Shown here: one piece after another, positions 5,482-10,000 of the stretch
Numbering within the stretch: position 1 is the stretch's first letter
Layout: each line of letters opens with the position of its first letter
From: Asticcacaulis sp.
Lineage (GTDB): Bacteria > Pseudomonadota > Alphaproteobacteria > Caulobacterales > Caulobacteraceae
NCBI RefSeq assembly: GCF_020217185.1
Contig: NZ_JAIWNX010000140.1
Coordinates: forward strand, 1-10,000
Length of the DNA stretch: 10,000 nt
Direction of reading: 5' to 3'
The notes under the pieces: model-generated
Databases searched by the model: none
What the model was told of the DNA's origin: nothing
The model's input: only the letters and a program-made list of their open reading frames with translations
Made by a program: the position numbers and the translations under genes

Positions 5482-7968
5482 ATGCCGGACCATTCAGATT
5501 TAGATAAGGCTGCAATTTATTTTCCCCAAATCACTGGTGTGGAAACTGAAGGAGATGTGGAAATAAAGGTTATACTTCCAATATTATCTTCAAGTAACTA
5601 TTTAAATATTGGTTTGGATAAAATAAAAAATAAGACATACTTAAGCCCGTCAAACTTAGATAAATCTGCCGGAAAATTGCGCGGGTATTTTCCAGATTTT
5701 TCAATTTGGAGTAATGCTCTCCCATTATTGGTGGTAGAGGCTAAAAGTCCCGATGTGAAGGTTGAGGAGGGATACAGAGAGGCGGCTTTGTATGCCCATA
5801 ATCTAAACCAGTTGTACAAGTCGGGACTAAACCCCTGTCATTTTATCTTAGCTTGCAATGGGACGAGACTTCTCGCAGGTGCGTGGGACGCAGAGCCGTC
5901 AATCGACGTTGATATAGCTGATTTGGTAATTGGATCGAGTGCGCTGCAAAGCCTTCGAGATTTTTGCGGGTCGCATCTTATCCTAGACCATGCCCGCAGA
6001 TGTTTGCTGGCAATGAAGGTTAAAAAAGCCGTCCACCCCTATAATAAGGCTGGGGGTCAAGCCTTACTCAATTCCAAAAAGGCGTTCAACGACTTCGCGG
6101 CCGAATTGGCTCCGGTATTAAGGCGCTACTTCACGTCAACTTCTCAAAATGACGATAAAGAAATTTATGAAAAGGGATACGTAGGCAGTGATGACATCAC
6201 CACTTACGATGCCGTGCTCGAAGCGCTTTTAAAAGACCGCATTGTAGGGCGACGTGGCGACATTACTCAGGACTTAAATCCGACCCGCTCAAGTGAACCT
6301 CGATTAACAGGAGCAATTGCCGAGTTCAAATCTGCCACCTTAAATCAAGGGCAGCTTCAGTTAATAACAGGAGGTGTGGGATCGGGTAAATCTTTGTTTG
6401 CGCGGCGGTATAAAGAACTTTTACAGCCTGAACATCTCAAAAAAGTGACGCATTGGGCGTTCATAGATTTTAACACTGCTCCAGATAATCTTGACGGGGC
6501 AGAGATTTGGATTTGCGAGCAGTTTGTTGAAAGTTTTCAAAAAGAAAACGCAGGCTTCGATCCATATGAATCAGAAAACCTGAACCGTATTTTCGCAAGA
6601 GATCTACAGAAGCGACGTGGCGTCTACGCTGAATTAAGCAAGATATCGGAAAGCGAAGTTATTCGGCAGAGAGCTACAGATTTTCAGATATGGCAAGATG
6701 ACCCTAGAAAATTATCATTTGGGATATGTAACTATTTCGTTGGTAGTAAATCGGAGACTGTAGTCGTCGTAATGGACAATGTAGATAAGCTTGAGCTTAA
6801 AGATCAGCTCTCCGCATTTCAGCTTTCTCTCTGGTTTATGAGCCTAACTAATGCATTTATTATACTTCAAATGCGTGATGAAACATATGAGAGATTTAAA
6901 GATCGACCTCCGTTAGATACGTATAGGACGGGCGTTATATTTCATGTCACGCCGCCACGATTTCTAGATGTCGTAAAGCGGCGTTTAGAGCTATCTCTAG
7001 AATATCTCTCTATAAATGTTTCAGATACTTTAGAATACACTCTAAGCAATGGGTATAAAATACAATACCCAAAAACCATGCTTGGTGATTTTTTACATGG
7101 CATATATATAGAAATATTTTCTAGAAAGCACGTCATTTCAAGAATTTTACAAGGTATAGCGGGGAGAGATGTTAGAAAGGCTCTGGATATGTTTCAGAGC
7201 ATACTTACCTCCGGCCACTTGGCAACCGATGCGATAACTTCGCAGGCAAAGGGTGCCGGCGAAATACGAATACCTGAATATACAGTCTTGAAAATATTGA
7301 TGAGAACAGAGTATAGATTCTACAGCGATGTAAGTGGGTATGTAAAAAATATATTTCACTTTGATGAAAATTGGACAAATCCGAACAATTTTATTATAGG
7401 GGATATAATATTCTGGCTTACAGACAACAGAAAAAAGAGGGGTGACATTGGATTAGAAGGATACTTTTCAGTTAAGACCATTGCAGATTCAATGCAGCTT
7501 CGAGGGTATGCAACTGAAGATGTGATAGCCGCATGTTCATGGTTGCTAAAAAACGAACTTATTGAAGCGGATCATATGAACAAGTCTTCTGTCTCCGAAG
7601 ACGATAGCGTAAAAGTCACTGCGTCGGGATTCATTCATTTGCGTATATTATGCGAAAGGATAGAATATATATACAGCGTTTTGACGGTTACCCCAATTTT
7701 AAATGAGGATGTCGCTGCGGAGATTGGAGTGTATATAAATCGAGAAAACCAAAACGACAAAATATCCGTTTTTTATATGGCTCAATGCGTCGAGAAATTC
7801 CTAAAGTATCTGGAATTTGAGCACGCTCTACGCTGTTCAGAGTTTCCCGAATTTGGGAGTGAGCGATCAGGGGCGTCGTTCCTGATCGAACAAATTCAGT
7901 CAGCCCTTACTCATTTCAGGAACCCATCCAAAAAAGCGGCGCAGCCCAACCTCCTTGATTGGCAATAA
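5482..7968 (+). CDS. HSDR_N-like nuclease fused to STAND/AAA+-like ATPase, predicted defence protein
   Basis: I do not recognise a named gene. The protein has 828 residues. Residues 20-110 resemble the type I restriction R-subunit N-terminal nuclease fold: helix acidic residues in ETEGDVEIK (21-29), Asp72 in YFPDF, Glu86 and Lys88 in VVEAK, then the helix YREAALYAHNLNQ (98-110). This matches PD-(D/E)xK. The ATPase spans about 275-580: Walker A GGVGSGKS (297-304), Walker B VVVVMDNVD (427-435), a QMRDETY segment with Arg465, conserved-looking HVTPPRFLDVVKRR (488-501), and a sensor-2-like GRDVRKALDMF (561-571). Residues 660-725 look like a winged helix. No helicase or methylase motif is present, so it is not a complete restriction enzyme. 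The ATG at 5482 is the first after an in-frame stop at 5467. Low G/C and frequent ATA codons (three in residues 541-545) suggest transfer. A role in sensing and cutting foreign DNA is inferred. Confidence 0.8.
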   Translation: MPDHSDLDKAAIYFPQITGVETEGDVEIKVILPILSSSNYLNIGLDKIKNKTYLSPSNLDKSAGKLRGYFPDFSIWSNALPLLVVEAKSPDVKVEEGYREAALYAHNLNQLYKSGLNPCHFILACNGTRLLAGAWDAEPSIDVDIADLVIGSSALQSLRDFCGSHLILDHARRCLLAMKVKKAVHPYNKAGGQALLNSKKAFNDFAAELAPVLRRYFTSTSQNDDKEIYEKGYVGSDDITTYDAVLEALLKDRIVGRRGDITQDLNPTRSSEPRLTGAIAEFKSATLNQGQLQLITGGVGSGKSLFARRYKELLQPEHLKKVTHWAFIDFNTAPDNLDGAEIWICEQFVESFQKENAGFDPYESENLNRIFARDLQKRRGVYAELSKISESEVIRQRATDFQIWQDDPRKLSFGICNYFVGSKSETVVVVMDNVDKLELKDQLSAFQLSLWFMSLTNAFIILQMRDETYERFKDRPPLDTYRTGVIFHVTPPRFLDVVKRRLELSLEYLSINVSDTLEYTLSNGYKIQYPKTMLGDFLHGIYIEIFSRKHVISRILQGIAGRDVRKALDMFQSILTSGHLATDAITSQAKGAGEIRIPEYTVLKILMRTEYRFYSDVSGYVKNIFHFDENWTNPNNFIIGDIIFWLTDNRKKRGDIGLEGYFSVKTIADSMQLRGYATEDVIAACSWLLKNELIEADHMNKSSVSEDDSVKVTASGFIHLRILCERIEYIYSVLTVTPILNEDVAAEIGVYINRENQNDKISVFYMAQCVEKFLKYLEFEHALRCSEFPEFGSERSGASFLIEQIQSALTHFRNPSKKAAQPNLLDWQ

Positions 7969-8037
7969 TGAGAAAATATAAAGAGGCTTAATGGTTTGCT
8001 TTTCCTGTCGATATGCACTTTCGGCCATAGCGTGAGG

Positions 8038-8078
8038 GACGCCAGATACTTTCACGACCGAAGCACCGCCCTGGCGTC
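8038..8078. repeat. Inverted repeat spanning the tacT 3' end
   Basis: GACGCCAG (8038-8045) and CTGGCGTC (8071-8078) are a perfect 8-bp dyad with the tacT stop codon inside its loop. No T-tract follows on the minus strand, so terminator function is uncertain. It also marks where composition changes from AT-rich to host-like. Confidence 0.3.
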
Positions 8079-8558
8079 TGAGAGGCGCAGAAACAGGGTC
8101 ATGGGCTGGATAGGTGAGGCCACAAACCCGCGCGACAGATAAAAGCGGCGCGCCTCTTCGGACAAGGCATGGACCAGCAGGGCGGTCGCGCCCGCAATGT
8201 CGGCGGCGGCCAGTGCGCGGCGCGTGGCGTCCTGCAACAGGGCCTTGCCCAGCCCCTTGTTCTGCCAGCTCAGGTCAATGGCCAGTCGCCCCAGCACCAC
8301 AACCGGAATGGGATCGGGCATGTTTCGCGTCAGTGTCTTCGGCGTTTCACTGAGCGCGACGGCTCCGGCGGACAGGCAATAATAGCCCACCACGCGGTGG
8401 CCTTCGCAGGTGACATAGGTGCGCGAAGCGAGCGCGTTTTCGTTCTTCAGGGCGCGTTTTTGCAGCCATTCATCCAGCGACGCGACGCCGGACTGAAACT
8501 CCGCTATCTCATGCGCCGGGGTAATCGGCGCGGGCGGCGTAAGCTCAGAGAGCTTCAT
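8052..8558 (-). CDS. tacT: GNAT acetyltransferase toxin (TacT/AtaT type)
   Basis: The 168-residue protein belongs to the GNAT toxins, which acetylate the amino group of charged tRNAs and so stop translation. The N-terminus (ITPAHEIAEFQSGVASLDEWLQ, from residue 12) matches the TacT family, which typically has a xxFxSGxxxLDxWL pattern. The acetyl-CoA-binding loop is QNKGLG (99-104), preceded by the strand VVVLGRLAID (86-95). Tyr140 in RRFYLSRGF is at the position of the catalytic Tyr140 of Salmonella TacT. The length is full and no key residue is missing. Its ATG overlaps the TGA of the upstream antitoxin gene by ATGA (8555-8558), the usual coupled arrangement. It is presumably co-transcribed with and silenced by the antitoxin. 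It could instead be a chromosomal remnant no longer toxic, which sequence alone cannot show. Confidence 0.93.
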   Translation of the reverse strand: MKLSELTPPAPITPAHEIAEFQSGVASLDEWLQKRALKNENALASRTYVTCEGHRVVGYYCLSAGAVALSETPKTLTRNMPDPIPVVVLGRLAIDLSWQNKGLGKALLQDATRRALAAADIAGATALLVHALSEEARRFYLSRGFVASPIQPMTLFLRLSDARAVLRS

Positions 8559-8830
8559 GCGTCGTCCCAGGGCGAGGGTTCGCTGAGGAAACGACGCAGG
8601 CGGGCGTTCGGCTGAGGCGGCGCATCCAAAAGGGCCTGAAACTGCGCAAAGGCATCGGCATCGAGGCGGAAAAACGCCTGATCGAGCAGGACATCCTCGG
8701 CCTTGCGCGTGGCGGCCTCCAGCATGAAGTCCGAACGGCTGCGGCCCAGACGTTCCGCCGCCTGATCAATCAGATCACGCTGCGCGGCCTTGGCGCGGAT
8801 ATTGATTGAGACGGGGTCTTGCGCGGGCAT
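8555..8830 (-). CDS. tacA: DUF1778-family ribbon-helix-helix antitoxin (TacA type)
   Basis: The 91-residue protein has the DUF1778 signature. A short strand VSINIRA (7-13) would enter the DNA major groove. The two helices QRDLIDQAAERLGRSRSDF (17-35) and FMLEAATRKAEDVLLDQ (35-51) form the ribbon-helix-helix dimer. The C-terminal part (about 52-91, FFRLDADAFAQFQALLDAPP onward) would wrap around and inhibit the GNAT toxin. The ATG at 8830 has CAGGAG 7 bases upstream. The gene precedes the toxin with a 4-base overlap, the standard antitoxin-first order. A 14-bp palindrome 33 bases upstream is the likely operator for autorepression. The cell role is neutralising TacT and repressing the operon. Confidence 0.93.
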   Translation of the reverse strand: MPAQDPVSINIRAKAAQRDLIDQAAERLGRSRSDFMLEAATRKAEDVLLDQAFFRLDADAFAQFQALLDAPPQPNARLRRFLSEPSPWDDA

Positions 8831-8863
8831 GGAACGGCTCCTGTTGGAGATATTCTATATACG

Positions 8864-8877
8864 AATGTGCGCACATT
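8864..8877 (-). promoter_or_regulatory. Palindromic operator of the tacA-tacT operon
   Basis: AATGTGCGCACATT is a perfect 14-bp palindrome, 33 bases before the tacA ATG. On the minus strand it lies between TTGTAT (8887-8882) and TATATA/TATAGA sequences (around 8861-8852) that could serve as -35 and -10 elements. The promoter spacing is uncertain. A related half-site, AAGTGCGTGCGTT (8888-8900), lies just upstream and may be a second, weaker site. Ribbon-helix-helix antitoxins typically bind such repeats. Confidence 0.65.
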
Positions 8878-8898
8878 TTCTATACAAAAGTGCGTGCG

Positions 8899-9447
8899 TT
8901 AATTCCGCACCAGATGGTCATACACATGCGTCACCGCGTCGAAGCGCACGCGCGACGGCTGGTCTGCGAAGGGGGCCGGGGTGAAGTGGGTAGTGGTCAG
9001 GCCCGCTGCGATGGGGTCGCTGATCTTATCCGTATTCCAGCCGATCAACAGGTGCCCGCCGGGGGGCATGATCGCCGCCAGAGCGTTCAGGGCACGCACT
9101 TGCTGGGCTTCGGAATCGACGCCATAGCCCAGAACGCCATTGCACACGATGCCGTCGAAACGCAGGTCCGCAAACAGGCTATCGGCGTCGCAGATGTCAC
9201 CCGTGCGGTGGCGCGTTTTGTGGCCAAAGCGGGCCGAGCGCGGGTCTATGTCGGTGGTCCAGGCTTCGGCCCCATGCTGTTCCAAAATGCGGTAATAGCC
9301 GCGATTATAGCCACGGCAGCCGACGAACAGCAGCCGGCCTTTCAGCGCGGCAAAGGCGGGCAGATAGGCGTCGGTCATCAGCCGCCGGTCGGGCAGGTCG
9401 TGAATCTCGGACCGTTTGGATTTGAACAGACTGGCCAGAAAGCCCAT
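8899..9447 (-). CDS. SAM-dependent methyltransferase, class I fold
   Basis: The 182-residue protein shows the class I methyltransferase order. Motif I is LLFVGCRGYNRGYY (39-52), in an unusual form. It is followed by the acidic strand end TTDIDP (64-69), then TGDICDADSLF (82-92), the post-I/IV strand FDGIVCNGVLGYG (97-109) and PPGGHLLIGW (128-137). The residues that usually read GxGxG are GCRGYNRGY. The substrate cannot be told from the sequence. ATG at 9447 is preferred over the upstream in-frame ATG at 9519 because GGAGA lies about 8 bases before it and the extra 24 residues look non-coding. It is followed on the same strand by tacA after 68 bases, and its stop codon adjoins the tac promoter region, so it is probably a separate transcript. 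Confidence 0.82.
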   Translation of the reverse strand: MGFLASLFKSKRSEIHDLPDRRLMTDAYLPAFAALKGRLLFVGCRGYNRGYYRILEQHGAEAWTTDIDPRSARFGHKTRHRTGDICDADSLFADLRFDGIVCNGVLGYGVDSEAQQVRALNALAAIMPPGGHLLIGWNTDKISDPIAAGLTTTHFTPAPFADQPSRVRFDAVTHVYDHLVRN

Positions 9448-9562
9448 GCGTGTGTCTCCGTTTGAAGCGAGACTAGGCGGGGTTTGCGCGGGTGTGAAGC
9501 CTGTTTCTCGGCCCCGCATTGAGCAAACGTAGCTATACCCCCGACGTACTGGATAGGAGAGA

Positions 9563-9672
9563 GAACCACAGATTTCACAGATTTCACAGATTGGCGCTTC
9601 GCGCCTTTATTCATAAGGGCTAAGGGGGGCATCGACCCTCTTAATCTATGTCATCTGTGAAATCTGTGGTTC
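9563..9672. repeat. CACAGATTT-type inverted-repeat element, 110 bp
   Basis: The outer arms are a perfect 20-bp inverted repeat at 9563-9582 and 9653-9672, reading GAACCACAGATTTCACAGAT on the left. Inside the left arm the 9-mer ATTTCACAG occurs twice in tandem (9572-9580, 9581-9589). It is followed by a GGCGC-TTC-GCGCC hairpin (9593-9605). The element fills the gap between the methyltransferase gene and the stop codon of the ornithine cyclodeaminase-family gene, so it may also end the latter's transcript. Similar CACAGATTTCACAGAT sequences occur in intergenic regions of many bacteria, to my memory. No transposase is nearby. Confidence 0.75.
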
Positions 9673-9675
9673 CTT

Positions 9676-10000
9676 TTAAGACCCCAGCAGCACCTCAGCC
9701 GCAGCGAGGTCCTGCGCCGCTTCGCCGACGCTTTTGAAGACACTGAGGCCGCTGTGTGGCGCAAAGGCCGGGTCGCACAGGTCGTGCAGGGTGCCGCGAA
9801 TATCCTTAAGCGTGAGGCCGCTCAGATCGCCCGCCGTCGAAAGGGCCGCCGGGGTGTCGATATAGACGCAGGCGCGGCGCAAGGTTTCGGCGTCGGCTTC
9901 GCGCATGTCCGGCGTAAAACCGCCGATCAGCGACACGTGCTGATCGCTGAGGCGGTGGCCTTCGATCCACGGCTCCCGGCTTAAGGTGGCGCAGGCGATC
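9676..10000 (-). CDS. Ornithine cyclodeaminase/mu-crystallin family protein, C-terminal part
   Basis: Only the last 107 residues are in the window; the start lies beyond the right edge. The visible part begins IACATLSREPWIEGHRL, the NAD-domain strand and turn typical of the family (T.SREP). It continues with VSLIGGFTPDMREAD and ends with DLCDP...SVFKSVGEAAQDLAAAEVLL, the characteristic C-terminal segment. Family members are NAD(P)-dependent and include ornithine cyclodeaminase, which makes proline and ammonia, and delta1-pyrroline-2-carboxylate or alanine-type imine reductases. The substrate cannot be decided from the C-terminus. The GTG at 9936 is internal to this frame and not the true start. 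The inverted-repeat element follows its stop codon within 4 bases. Confidence 0.9.
   Translation of the reverse strand, partial: IACATLSREPWIEGHRLSDQHVSLIGGFTPDMREADAETLRRACVYIDTPAALSTAGDLSGLTLKDIRGTLHDLCDPAFAPHSGLSVFKSVGEAAQDLAAAEVLLGS

Noticed and set aside
7969..8050. A duplicated tRNA-Gly 3' end (att site) at the right end of the AT-rich block
   Set aside because: No match to the tRNA 3' sequence could be found by reading this region.
9448..9519. Upstream start for the methyltransferase
   Set aside because: The ATG at 9447 has a ribosome-binding site and the extra residues are not domain-like.
9572..9590. Tandem ATTTCACAG as the start of a CRISPR-like array
   Set aside because: There are only two abutting copies without spacers, and they lie inside an inverted-repeat arm.

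Overview
The window looks like a piece of an alphaproteobacterial chromosome, most likely from the Caulobacterales (Caulobacter/Asticcacaulis-like). The key marker is a full-length gcrA, a cell-cycle regulator largely confined to Alphaproteobacteria. It has a regulatory region with a CtrA-like site, a GANTC (CcrM) site and a cluster of DnaA-box-like motifs. Most of the DNA is GC-rich: the 60 bases from 4201 contain 47 G/C. One block, about 5480-7970, is clearly AT-rich: the 60 bases from 7021 contain 19 G/C.

Positions 1-4460 hold four minus-strand genes. Read in transcription order these are gcrA (cell-cycle transcription factor), a LacI-family regulator, a membrane-anchored S41-type peptidase and hpd (4-hydroxyphenylpyruvate dioxygenase, tyrosine breakdown). 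A hairpin terminator closes gcrA. A nested dyad abuts the hpd start codon. The left edge carries a folded intergenic repeat made of two inverted units.

Positions 4460-4833 are a dense control region, followed by a plus-strand tRNA-Gly(CCC) gene with its own TTGACA promoter. A 574-base gene-free stretch follows. It contains a probable tRNA terminator and a 108-bp mosaic palindromic repeat of a type common in alphaproteobacterial intergenic regions.

Positions 5482-7968 encode one AT-rich plus-strand protein of 828 residues. It has an N-terminal type I restriction (HSDR_N-like) PD-(D/E)xK nuclease module, a central P-loop ATPase of STAND/AAA+ appearance and a winged-helix-like C-terminus. It stands alone beside a tRNA gene and differs in base composition from its surroundings. 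It is the best candidate here for an undescribed, single-gene anti-phage system.

Positions 8052-10000 return to host-like composition, all on the minus strand. They hold a tacA-tacT toxin-antitoxin pair with an operator palindrome, a small SAM-dependent methyltransferase gene, a CACAGATTT-type inverted-repeat element, and the 3' part of an ornithine cyclodeaminase-family gene that runs off the right edge. The AT-rich nuclease/ATPase gene and the toxin-antitoxin pair next to it form a small defence/accessory cluster between the tRNA and housekeeping-type genes.
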